Shown here piece after piece: positions 50,506-58,781 of a stretch of DNA of 64,000 nucleotides. The notes under the pieces were generated by a model. The model was not told the origin of the DNA. It was given only the letters and a program-made list of their open reading frames with translations, and made no database searches. The stretch is from contig OZ257137.1 in assembly GCA_965279115.1 (NCBI GenBank), forward strand, positions 1,922,001 through 1,986,000, in the 5' to 3' direction. Both the position numbers and the translations under genes were made by a program. Numbering within the stretch: the stretch's first letter is position 1; each line of letters opens with the position of its first letter. Source of the DNA: JAEUOS01 sp965279115. Lineage in GTDB: Bacteria; Pseudomonadota; Gammaproteobacteria; Burkholderiales; JAEUOS01.

Positions 50506-52877
50506 CGAATCTCTCCTTCTCCCGGCAAGAATACGTGAATCGTCGCGCCGCGCCCGGTTTCGCCATATGCCCGCACCCGACCACCATGCCGCTCGACAAT
50601 GCGCGACACGGTGGCCAGGCCGATCCCGGTCCCCTCGAACTCCTGCTGCCCGTGCAGGCGCTGGAAGGCCTTGAACAGCTTGTCGGCATAGGCCATGTCG
50701 AATCCCGCGCCATTGTCCCGCACATGGAATTCGCACCCGCCGGCGACCGCTTCGGCGCCGAACTCGATGGTCGGCAGGACGGCGTCGCGGGTGTACTTCC
50801 ACGCGTTGCTGAGCAGGTTTTCCAGCAGCAGGCGCATCAGGCCGGCATCGGCCCAGACCTCGACGCCGGAGGCGATGCGCCAGTCAACCTTGCGGCCGAT
50901 CGCCTGGCGCTGCAGGTCGGCGGCGATTTCGGAGGCCAGCGCGGAGAGGTCGATGCGGTCGCGCCGCAGCTGGCTGCGGGTCACGCGGGACAGGCGCAGC
51001 ATGTCGTCGATGAGCGCGCCCATGCGCGCGATGCCCTTGCGGATGCGCTGCACATTGGCCATGCCGGCCGCACCGAGCGCCGCGCCATGGGATTCGACCA
51101 GCAGGTTGGAAAAACCGTCTATGCCACGCAAGGGCGCGCGCAAGTCATGTGAAACCGAATATGCGAAGGACTCGAGTTCGCGGTTGGCGGCCGAAAGCTC
51201 GGCCGTGCGGACGGCCACCTCGCGTTCCAGGTTCGCATTAAGCCGTACCAGTTCTGCTTCCTTTTGCGCCAGTTCGGTGATGTCGGCGCCACGATAGAAA
51301 ACATGTGTCACCCGGCCCGCGCCGTCGGTGATGGGCACCAGCAGGGCGTCGCGCTGCTGCAGGCCCGCCGGTGACTCGATCTCGGACCGGTAGCGCATCA
51401 CCTGCCCGGTTCCAGCCGCCATCCGGAAGGGCGCGAGCCGGCGGTCGGCACCCTCCGCTGTCAGGCCGATGGCGGTGCGCAGGAATTCGTCGACGGACCG
51501 GCCGATCCAGTCCGCGATGCGCAGCCCCGGGAAACGACCCTCGTAGAACTCGCGCAGGGCGGCGTTGAACTGCTCGATGAACAGGATGCCGCCCTCATGG
51601 CGATACAGGGCCATCATGTCGGTGGTGGCTTCAAACGCCGAACCGAAGCTGCCCTCGAGGACGCGGATCTTCGCTTCCGCCACCTCGATCGACGTCACGT
51701 CCATCGACACGGTGTAGCAGCCGATCACGGCGCCGTCCTCCCCGTGGCGCGGCACCAGGTTCACATGGATGCTGCGTGCCTCGCCGCCGGGACCGGGATC
51801 GCGACGCCTGTAGCTCACCGGCTCGCCGTTGAAAACGCGCAGGAAGTGCGGTTTGACCTCCCGATAGATCGCCGGGTCCATGCCGCCACTGATGCGCATG
51901 CCCACCCGCGCTCCCGGATGGTGACCAAACATTTCGGTGAAGCGCTTGTTGACGAAGCGCAGCACCCCTTCGCGGTCGAGATAGCTGATCGCCACCGGCA
52001 CGCTGTCGGTCAACAGGCGAAGCTGGGCTTCGCTGTCCTTGAGGGCGGCCGCGGCCTCGACTTCGGCGGTAACCCCGTGCCCGATGCCGTGGTAACCGAT
52101 GAAACGACCGGCCGCGTCGTGAAGCGGGCGGCCGGACAGTCGCGCCCAGCGCACTTCGCCCATGCGATTGCGCCGTTGCAGCAGGAGGTTGCGGAATTCC
52201 TCACGCCTTTCAAGGCACGCGCGATGCGCCGCCCAGGCGGCCTCGTCCATGTTGATATAGCCGATCTCCCAGAGGGTCTTGCCGAGGTCGGCCAGCGGCG
52301 GAAAGGCATTGCGCTCGAGCACCAGGCCTTCGCGCACGGTGAACCGGTAGTTCTCGTCCTGCACCCAATACCAGTCGGACGAAAGTTCAAGCAACGCGCG
52401 CTGGCGCCGCTCGCTTTCGCGCAGGGCCGTTTCGACCTGCCGTTGCGCCGTGATGTCGCGCCCGACCCCGCGATAGCCGGTGAAGGTGCCGCCCGCATCG
52501 AAGATCGGCCTGCCGCTGACCGAATACCAGCGCAATTCACCATTCGGTTTCGCACGGGCGAACTCGAAATCGCGGAACGCCTCGCGCCGGGCAAGCGTGT
52601 CACGATGGGCGCGCCATTGCTCTTCGCTGACACCCAGGATGGGCAGTTCCCAGCGCAAGCGCCCCAGCGAATCGTCGGTGCGCTCACCGCCACGCCCGTG
52701 ATACTCGCTGGACAGGGCTACAAAGCGGAGTCCGGCATCCTGTTCCCAGATCCAGTCGGAAGCGAGTTCCGCAAGCTCGCGCAACTGGTTTTCCGCCATG
52801 CCCTGCATGGGTTGCGATGCGGCCGAACCGGCCGTTTCCTCCCTGCCGACATTCCGGGAAGGGTCCCCGGCGCTCAC
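50502..52877 (-). CDS. Soluble multi-PAS sensor histidine kinase
   Basis: Cytoplasmic sensor kinase of about 791 residues with no membrane segment. At least three and probably four PAS domains fill the first 540 residues (for example SDWIWEQDAGLRFVALS, SDWYWVQDENYRFTV, VAISYLDREGVLRFVNKRF), with PAC-type endings such as GYRGVGRDITAQ. After a coiled-coil linker comes the H-box FAYSVSHDLRAPLRG with His577, then the ATPase motifs LLENLLSNAWKYT, DNGAGFD and GTGIGLATV. The GTG at 52877 overlaps the acyl-CoA dehydrogenase stop as GTGA; ATG 52808 is an alternative. The response regulator follows with another GTGA. Confidence 0.9.
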   Translation of the reverse strand: MSAGDPSRNVGREETAGSAASQPMQGMAENQLRELAELASDWIWEQDAGLRFVALSSEYHGRGGERTDDSLGRLRWELPILGVSEEQWRAHRDTLARREAFRDFEFARAKPNGELRWYSVSGRPIFDAGGTFTGYRGVGRDITAQRQVETALRESERRQRALLELSSDWYWVQDENYRFTVREGLVLERNAFPPLADLGKTLWEIGYINMDEAAWAAHRACLERREEFRNLLLQRRNRMGEVRWARLSGRPLHDAAGRFIGYHGIGHGVTAEVEAAAALKDSEAQLRLLTDSVPVAISYLDREGVLRFVNKRFTEMFGHHPGARVGMRISGGMDPAIYREVKPHFLRVFNGEPVSYRRRDPGPGGEARSIHVNLVPRHGEDGAVIGCYTVSMDVTSIEVAEAKIRVLEGSFGSAFEATTDMMALYRHEGGILFIEQFNAALREFYEGRFPGLRIADWIGRSVDEFLRTAIGLTAEGADRRLAPFRMAAGTGQVMRYRSEIESPAGLQQRDALLVPITDGAGRVTHVFYRGADITELAQKEAELVRLNANLEREVAVRTAELSAANRELESFAYSVSHDLRAPLRGIDGFSNLLVESHGAALGAAGMANVQRIRKGIARMGALIDDMLRLSRVTRSQLRRDRIDLSALASEIAADLQRQAIGRKVDWRIASGVEVWADAGLMRLLLENLLSNAWKYTRDAVLPTIEFGAEAVAGGCEFHVRDNGAGFDMAYADKLFKAFQRLHGQQEFEGTGIGLATVSRIVERHGGRVRAYGETGRGATIHVFLPGEGEIR

Positions 52878-54118
52878 GCATCGCCCCTGGTCAGGTAGGG
52901 CGACTCGGCCACATTCCACGGCGCCGGCGGCTCCATCCTGAAAATCTGCCGGTAGTGCACCTCGTCGGGACCGTCGCCGATTCGCAACAGGCGCGCCCAC
53001 GCGTAGGCCTGGTGGATCGGCGTGTCATCCGAGCCGCCCATCGCGCCGAACACCTGGATGGCGCGGTCGGCGATGGTTTGCAGCAGGTTCGGCACGGCGA
53101 TCTTGACCAGCGACACGTCGCGCCACGCGCCATGGTGCCCGTCGCGATCGAGCAGCCAGGCGCAGCGCAGCGTGAGCAGGCGCGCCTGCTCGATGCCCAC
53201 GCGCGCCTCGGCGATCCAGCGCTGCACGGTGTCGTAGTCGATGATCGCGCGGCCGAACGCCCGGCGCTCCGCGGCGCGCGCCATCATCAGTTGCACCATC
53301 AGCTCGGCCAGACCGAGGCAGCGCATGCAATGGTGCACGCGCGCCGGCCCGAGCCGCACCTGCGCCAGCCGGAAACCGTCGCCCGGCTTGCCGAGCAGGT
53401 TTTCGGCTGGCACCCGCACGTCGCGGAAGTCGAGTTCGCCGATGGGCGCGACATGGTCGTCGCAGCCCATCCAGCGCAAGGCGCGCACCAGCCGCACGCC
53501 CGGCGTATCCATCGGCACCATGATCATGGAATGGCGGCGGGTGCGCTCGCCCTGGCCATCGCTTACGCCCATCACCATGAGCATGCTGCAGCGGGGATGG
53601 GCGGCGCCGGTGGAAAACCATTTGCGGCCGTTGACCACATAGCCGTCGCCATCGGCGCGGATGGTGCATTCGATGTTGGTGGCGTCCGACGACGCCACCG
53701 CCGGCTCGGTCATGGCAAAAGCCGAGCGGGTGCGCGCTTCCAGGAGCGGCTTGAGCCAGCGCTCCTTCTGCAAGGGGGTGGCGGCGTCCTGCAGGGTGAT
53801 CATGTTGGGCACATCGGGCGGCTGGCAGTTGAATACCTCCGAGGCCCAGAACAGCCGTCCCATGATCTCGGCCAGGCTTGCGTATTCAAGGTTGGAAAGC
53901 CGCGTTCCCGGCTCATCCTCCCGCAGGCCGGGCAGGGCGAGGTTCCACAACCCTTCCGCCCGCGCCTGCTCCTGCAACTGCCCCATGAATGGCGCGGGCT
54001 CGCCGCGCAGCACCACATGCCGATGCCATTGACGATGCCGCGGCAACACCTCGGTCTCGAAGAATTTCAGGAGGCGGCCGCGCATGTCGGCGGCGCGCGG
54101 AGAAAGGTTGAAATCCAT
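52874..54118 (-). CDS. Acyl-CoA dehydrogenase family protein
   Basis: FAD-dependent dehydrogenase of 414 residues. It has the N-terminal helical domain (MDFNLSPRAADMRGRLLKFFETEVLPRH), the FAD-contacting FAMTEPAVASSDATNIECTI and GYVVNGRKWFSTGA, and the C-terminal helices (RVHHCMRCLGLAELMVQLMMARAAERRAFGRAI; AIQVFGAMGGSDDTPIHQAYAWARLLRIGDGPDEVH). The DGPDEVH segment resembles ACAD10/11-type dehydrogenases. The natural acyl-CoA is unknown. It is the first gene of an operon with the PAS kinase and its regulator, and is divergent from the Bug receptor at 54159. Confidence 0.93.
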   Translation of the reverse strand: MDFNLSPRAADMRGRLLKFFETEVLPRHRQWHRHVVLRGEPAPFMGQLQEQARAEGLWNLALPGLREDEPGTRLSNLEYASLAEIMGRLFWASEVFNCQPPDVPNMITLQDAATPLQKERWLKPLLEARTRSAFAMTEPAVASSDATNIECTIRADGDGYVVNGRKWFSTGAAHPRCSMLMVMGVSDGQGERTRRHSMIMVPMDTPGVRLVRALRWMGCDDHVAPIGELDFRDVRVPAENLLGKPGDGFRLAQVRLGPARVHHCMRCLGLAELMVQLMMARAAERRAFGRAIIDYDTVQRWIAEARVGIEQARLLTLRCAWLLDRDGHHGAWRDVSLVKIAVPNLLQTIADRAIQVFGAMGGSDDTPIHQAYAWARLLRIGDGPDEVHYRQIFRMEPPAPWNVAESPYLTRGDA

Positions 54119-54158
54119 CGGCTATAGTTGAACGAACAAACAAAAGCGGAGACGCGAT

Positions 54159-55124
54159 ATGCGAAGCATAGCGAAGATCGGGGTTTCACTGATGCTGGCG
54201 TCATGTGCGAACGCAGCATTCGCGCAGGCCACCTTCCCTGCCAAGCCGGTCCGCGTCATCGTGCCGTATCCGGCGGGCGGTATCGTCGATGTGGTCGGGC
54301 GGGTCATCACCGACAAGCTCTCCGGCCTGTGGAATCAGCCGATCGTCGTCGAAGCCCGCCCCGGCGCCAATTCCAACATCGGCACCGATGCCGTCGCCAA
54401 GGCACCCGCCGACGGCTATACCTGGCTCATCACCGGCCCGGCGATCACCGCCAACCCGTCGCTTTCGCCGAACGCCACCTGGGATCCGAAGAAGGATTTC
54501 ACCGGCCTTGGCGTGGCCGCCTGGTCGGCCGCCGCCATCGTGGTGCCGGCCGCCTCGCCGGCTGGCACGCTCAAGGAATTCGTCGCCCTTGCCAAAAGCA
54601 GACCGCTCAACTACGGCAACCCCGGCACCGGCTCCTCGATTCACTTGTCGATGGAACTCTTCAAGCAGGTGGCCGGGATCAACCTGCAGCCGATCGGCTA
54701 CAAGGGCCAACCGCAAATCGTGTCCGACCTGCTCGGTGGCCAGCTCGATGTCGCCTTTGCCGCCACCGGCCTGATCACCCAGCACGTGCAGTCGGGCAAG
54801 CTCAAGGCGCTGGGCGTGATCGGCCGCGAGCGTCTCAAGCAGCTGCCCGGCGTCCCGACCCTGATCGAAGCCGGATACGCGGAAGCCGGTGTCATGGCCT
54901 GGTACGCGTTCTTCACCCGCGCCGGGGCGCCGCGCGAGGTGCTCGAGAAGATCAATGCCGACCTGGGTCGCGTGCTGGCGATGCCGGACGTGAAGGAGAA
55001 GATGGAAAAGCTCGGCGGGGAAGCGGCCCAGGCGATGAGCCTGGCGGAGATGGGCCGGATGGTCGCCGCCGACACCGACCGCTGGTCCGCGGTGATCAAG
55101 GCCGGCAACATCAAGGCCGAGTGA
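54159..55124 (+). CDS. Bug/TctC-family substrate-binding protein
   Basis: Periplasmic receptor of 321 residues with a signal peptide ending AFA-QA. It has FPAKPVRVIVPYPAGGIVDVVGRVI, EARPGANSNIGTDA, KAPADGYTWLITG, IGYKGQPQIVSDLLGGQLDV and PTLIEAGYAEAGVMAWYAFF. GGAGACGCGAT precedes the ATG. Only one base separates its stop from the nitronate monooxygenase ATG, so uptake and oxidation are tightly linked. The ligand may be a nitro- or carbonyl-containing acid; this is inference from the neighbours. Confidence 0.93.
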   Translation: MRSIAKIGVSLMLASCANAAFAQATFPAKPVRVIVPYPAGGIVDVVGRVITDKLSGLWNQPIVVEARPGANSNIGTDAVAKAPADGYTWLITGPAITANPSLSPNATWDPKKDFTGLGVAAWSAAAIVVPAASPAGTLKEFVALAKSRPLNYGNPGTGSSIHLSMELFKQVAGINLQPIGYKGQPQIVSDLLGGQLDVAFAATGLITQHVQSGKLKALGVIGRERLKQLPGVPTLIEAGYAEAGVMAWYAFFTRAGAPREVLEKINADLGRVLAMPDVKEKMEKLGGEAAQAMSLAEMGRMVAADTDRWSAVIKAGNIKAE

Positions 55125-55125
55125 C

Positions 55126-56226
55126 ATGCCCCTCAGGAACGCGCTGTGCGAGCGCCTCGGTATTGATCTGCCGATCTTCGGCTTCTCGCATTCCGTCGAA
55201 GTCACCGTCGCGCTGGCGATGGCGGGCGGCTTTCCGGTGTTTGGCGCCGCCCGCGAGACCCCGGAGAAGATCGAGTCGGAACTCCGCGAAATCCGCTCGC
55301 GCATCGGCAGCCGCCCGTTTGGCGTGGACATCATGTATCCCGCGCTGGCGGCCGACGAACCCGACCGCGAATCCGCCCGGGCCAAGCTGCCGCAGGACGC
55401 GGTCGCGTTTGTCGAGGCCCTGCGCACCAAGTACGCGGTACCGGCACAGACGAAACCGCATTTCTTCTCGCATGTGGTGCGCAACCGCAAGCTGTTCCGT
55501 GACCAGACCGAGGCGGTACTGGCGTCCGACGTCGACGCCGTGGCCACCGCGGTTGGACTCCCGGCGCAGGTGATCGCCGCTGCAAAGTCGCGCGGCAAGA
55601 CCACCTTCGCCCTGATCGGCTCGGTGCGCCACGTCGCGCCGGCCCTGGCGGCCGGCGTCGAGATCCTGGTGGCGCAGGGCAACGATGCCGGCGGCCATAC
55701 CGGGCCGGTAGGCACGTTTTCGCTGGTGCCGCAGGTGGCGCAGGCGGCGGGAAACGTCCCGGTGCTGGCGGCCGGCGGCATCGGCTGCGGCGCGCAGATC
55801 GCGGCGGCGCTGGCCATGGGCGCACAAGGCGCCTGGCTGGGGTCCGCGTGGCTCGCCACCTGCGAGTACGGCACGCCCCCGGTATTGCTCCGCAAGATCC
55901 TGGCCGCCCGCAGCGAGGACACGGTGATGACGCGCGCCCACAGCGGCAAGCCATGCCGGGTGCTCAAGAGCGCCTGGGTCGACGAATGGGAGGCGCCCGG
56001 GGCGCCGGCACAACTGCCCATGCCCTACCAGCATGCCCTGACCGGCGAGTTGCTGGCAGCCATCGAGGAACACCAGATTGAACCGCTGGTATACGAGGCG
56101 TTGGGCCAGAGTTGCGCCTGGTTCAACGAGCTCACCACGGTGGCGGAGGTGGTCGAACGCCTGTCCGGTGAAACGCGCGCGGCTTTCGCCGCCATGGCCT
56201 GTTACGGGCCATCCTCCGGCGCCTGA
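55126..56226 (+). CDS. Nitronate monooxygenase-family flavoprotein
   Basis: FMN-dependent TIM-barrel oxidase of the 2-nitropropane dioxygenase family, 366 residues. It starts NALCERLGIDLPIFGFSHSVEVTVALAMAGGFPVFGAA; the phosphate and flavin-binding part is VLAAGGIGCGAQIAAALAMGAQGAWLGSAWLAT, and the family histidine lies in AQGNDAGGHTGPVG. The C-terminal part (VMTRAHSGKPCRVLKSAWVDEWE) fits. The family includes nitronate oxidases but also enoyl-type reductases, so the true reaction is open. It shares an operon with the receptor, ferredoxin and P450. Confidence 0.9.
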   Translation: MPLRNALCERLGIDLPIFGFSHSVEVTVALAMAGGFPVFGAARETPEKIESELREIRSRIGSRPFGVDIMYPALAADEPDRESARAKLPQDAVAFVEALRTKYAVPAQTKPHFFSHVVRNRKLFRDQTEAVLASDVDAVATAVGLPAQVIAAAKSRGKTTFALIGSVRHVAPALAAGVEILVAQGNDAGGHTGPVGTFSLVPQVAQAAGNVPVLAAGGIGCGAQIAAALAMGAQGAWLGSAWLATCEYGTPPVLLRKILAARSEDTVMTRAHSGKPCRVLKSAWVDEWEAPGAPAQLPMPYQHALTGELLAAIEEHQIEPLVYEALGQSCAWFNELTTVAEVVERLSGETRAAFAAMACYGPSSGA

Positions 56227-56297
56227 TCTGGAATAACATTGCCGCTTGAGTGCCGCCCCACGCAGGGCAGCGCCTTCCATATCCAAAGGAGAACCCG

Positions 56298-56513
56298 ATG
56301 CCGGACCAGAAGGTCATGCGCGTGGCGATCGCCACCGACCGTTGCCAGGGCCACAATCGCTGCTGCCTGGTGGCACCTGAATTGTTCGAGGCCGATGACG
56401 AGGGCAATGCGCAGGTGCGTGGCGACGGCGTCGTGCCCGCCGGGCTGGAAGCAAAGGCCAGGCTCGCCGTGGCCAACTGTCCGGAACATGCGGTTCGCCT
56501 GACCGGTGCCTGA
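56298..56513 (+). CDS. P450-associated single-cluster ferredoxin (3Fe-4S type)
   Basis: Small ferredoxin of 71 residues. The ligands are Cys16, Cys22 and Cys61 in CQGHNRC and NCPEH, with His19 in the place of the second cysteine of a 4Fe-4S motif; such CxxHxxC...CP proteins carry a 3Fe-4S (or His-ligated) cluster and donate electrons to bacterial P450s. AAAGGAGAACCCG precedes the ATG, and an in-frame upstream ATG at 56250 is unlikely. It is 14 bp before the P450 gene, which is surely its partner. No ferredoxin reductase is encoded in the window. Confidence 0.93.
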   Translation: MPDQKVMRVAIATDRCQGHNRCCLVAPELFEADDEGNAQVRGDGVVPAGLEAKARLAVANCPEHAVRLTGA

Positions 56514-56527
56514 AACGGAGGAACAAA

Positions 56528-57718
56528 ATGGATAGCAGACCGCCGGTCGAAGACTGGACCATCGACTTCGACCATTTCGACCCGCAATGGACCGAGAACC
56601 CGTACCCGATCTGGGATGACCTGCGCCAGCGCTGCCCGGTGGCCACCACACAGCGCTTCCAGGACGGCGGGTACTTCCCCACCCGCTTCGACGACGTGCA
56701 TGCGATCGCCTACGACGCGGAGCACTTCTCCTCCCGCCGCATCATCGTCCGCGAGCAAAAACTGCCGCTCATGTCGGCCGCGCCGATCACCTCCGATCCC
56801 CCCGAGCACACGCCGGCGCGCAAGTTGCTGTTACCGGCTTTCGCGCCGAAGGAAATCGCCAAGCTGGAAGATCGGGCGCGACAGGTGTGTCGCGCCCTCC
56901 TCGATGCCATCGGCGACGCGGCCTCCTGCGACGGCGCCGTCGACTACGCCCAGCACATTCCGGTGCGGGTGATCGCCCACATGCTGGGCGTGGATGAAAA
57001 CAAGGGCGACCTGTTCCGCGACTGGATCTACCGCACGCTCATCGAGGGCGTGCGCAACCCGGCAGTCGCCATGGCGGCCATGCAGGAACAGTCCGCGTTT
57101 TTCAAGGAACAGCTCGAACTGCGCCGCAAGGCGCCGGGCGACGACCTGGTGAGTTTCCTCCTGCGCACCGAGTTCGAAGGCAAGCCCCTGACCGAGCCGC
57201 ACATCATCGGCACGCTGCGGCTGATCCTGATCGCCGGCATCGACACGACCTGGAGCGGCATAGGCGCGGCGATCTGGCACCTGGCCACGCATCCCGAGGA
57301 CCGCAAGCGCCTGGTGGCCGACCCGGGCCTGCTGCCGACGGCGATCGAGGAATTCCTGCGCGCGTATTCGCCGGTGACCATGGCGCGTGAAGTGGTGAAG
57401 GAAAAAACCCTGTCGGGCTGCCCGTTCAAGCCGGGCGGGCAGGTCCTGCTCTCGTTCCCGGCGGCCAATCGCGACCCTGCCAAGTTTGCCGACGCGGACC
57501 GTGTCCTGATCGACCGTGCCGAGAATCCGCATGCGGCGTTCGGCCTGGGGCGGCACCGCTGCCTGGGGTCCAACCTGGCGCGCATGGAAATGACGGTCGC
57601 GGTCGAGGAATGGCTCGCGCGCTTTCCGGATTTCTGCGAAACGCCCGGCAGGAAAACCACCTGGTCGGAAGGCACGGTGCGCGGGCCGCGCAACATGCCG
57701 ATCACGATCAAGCGCTGA
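56528..57718 (+). CDS. Bacterial class I cytochrome P450
   Basis: Soluble haem monooxygenase of 396 residues. The I-helix oxygen-binding motif is AGIDTT at 236-241, the ExxR pair is Glu275-Arg278 in EEFLRAYSPVTMAR, and the haem-binding loop FGLGRHRCLGSNLAR has the proximal cysteine at 345. The N-terminus is polar, with no membrane anchor. Electrons probably come from the ferredoxin encoded 14 bp upstream. The substrate is unknown; linkage to a nitronate monooxygenase-type enzyme and a Bug receptor suggests a small organic acid or aromatic compound. Confidence 0.96.
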   Translation: MDSRPPVEDWTIDFDHFDPQWTENPYPIWDDLRQRCPVATTQRFQDGGYFPTRFDDVHAIAYDAEHFSSRRIIVREQKLPLMSAAPITSDPPEHTPARKLLLPAFAPKEIAKLEDRARQVCRALLDAIGDAASCDGAVDYAQHIPVRVIAHMLGVDENKGDLFRDWIYRTLIEGVRNPAVAMAAMQEQSAFFKEQLELRRKAPGDDLVSFLLRTEFEGKPLTEPHIIGTLRLILIAGIDTTWSGIGAAIWHLATHPEDRKRLVADPGLLPTAIEEFLRAYSPVTMAREVVKEKTLSGCPFKPGGQVLLSFPAANRDPAKFADADRVLIDRAENPHAAFGLGRHRCLGSNLARMEMTVAVEEWLARFPDFCETPGRKTTWSEGTVRGPRNMPITIKR

Positions 57719-57766
57719 CCGACGACCCGCCGGTGCGGCCGTCCTGGCCGCGACCGGCGCGAGCAG

Positions 57767-58669
57767 TCAGGGCTTGCCGCCGAGCTTTTCCAGGAAGCCC
57801 TCCATCAGGCCGGCCGGCGCCTTGACCACATGCTCGTTGCCGGGGAAGCTGCCCGAGCGCACATCGGCGACAAACTCCTTGAAGGCGGCCACGCGTTCGG
57901 CCTGCATCTCCTGCTTCAACTTGAAGAAGTCTCGGTACTGCTTGGTATGGCGCGGATAAGGCGGCCCGTTGTTGCCGAGGATGTCATCGGCGAACAGGAA
58001 CTGGATGTCGCCGCCGCCCCCGGCACCGATCGATGAGGTCAGCAAGGTGGTGCGCTTGCTGATCTCGGCCAGCAATTCGGCGGGAATCACTTCGACTTCG
58101 ACCGCCCAGGCGCCGGCGGCTTCGAGTTTCTTGATCTCCTCGTACACCCACAGGGCTTCGTCCACCGTCTTGCCCACCGCGCGCAGGCCACCGGTCCAGG
58201 TGCTCCTGCGCGGCACCAGCCCGGCATGGCCCTCGATGGGTATCCCGGCTTCGGTGGCGGCCGCCACGAAGCGCGGCGACCACTGGCACATGATGCCGTC
58301 GGCGCCGATTTCCATGGCCTGATAACCGATGCGCACCGCCTCATCCGCTGTGGCCGCAGCCACCAGCGGCACCGAGAACGACATGAAGGTATTGGGCGCG
58401 GCACGGCGCATTTGGGCGGCGAGTTCCGGGCGCTTCGGATCGAAGCGCACCTTCATGGTGTCGATGCCGGCCGCCTCCGCCGCGGCGGCTTCTTCCGGCG
58501 TGAATGCCAGGGTCTCGGTGAGGACGCGCTTCCCCTTCAGGTCGCGCAGGTCCTTGACGGTGTAGTTGCGGGTGCCATAGGCGCCGCCCAGGGTCATGAC
58601 GCGCTTCAGGCCGCGCTGTGCCGCATCGCGCGGGGGAATGCCGCCGTCGCCGGTTGCGTGGGTTGCCAT
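57767..58669 (-). CDS. PanB-like (ketopantoate hydroxymethyltransferase-fold) protein with altered active site
   Basis: TIM-barrel protein of 300 residues that aligns with PanB in its second half: IEGHAGLVPRRSTWTGG (PanB GHLGLTPQ), VEVEVIPAELLAEI with the catalytic-type glutamate, SSIGAGGGGDIQFLFADDILG, PRHTKQY and SGSFPGNEHVV. The first half differs. PanB's metal ligands in VGDSLGM and LLLADLPF are replaced here by MKVRFDPKR and FMSFSVPL, and the KxEGG segment by IMCQWS. It probably catalyses another reaction of the phosphoenolpyruvate-mutase superfamily. It converges on the P450 gene. The ATG at 58669 was chosen by family-like length. Confidence 0.8.
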   Translation of the reverse strand: MATHATGDGGIPPRDAAQRGLKRVMTLGGAYGTRNYTVKDLRDLKGKRVLTETLAFTPEEAAAAEAAGIDTMKVRFDPKRPELAAQMRRAAPNTFMSFSVPLVAAATADEAVRIGYQAMEIGADGIMCQWSPRFVAAATEAGIPIEGHAGLVPRRSTWTGGLRAVGKTVDEALWVYEEIKKLEAAGAWAVEVEVIPAELLAEISKRTTLLTSSIGAGGGGDIQFLFADDILGNNGPPYPRHTKQYRDFFKLKQEMQAERVAAFKEFVADVRSGSFPGNEHVVKAPAGLMEGFLEKLGGKP

Positions 58670-58781
58670 TGCTTGTTGCTCCTTGATCAATCCATGAGAA
58701 CGCCGCCGCATTGCGGCCGGCACAGCCAGATTAGCGTGAACACAACCCCACGGCAATCGCGCCTGCAAAAATGACAATGGT

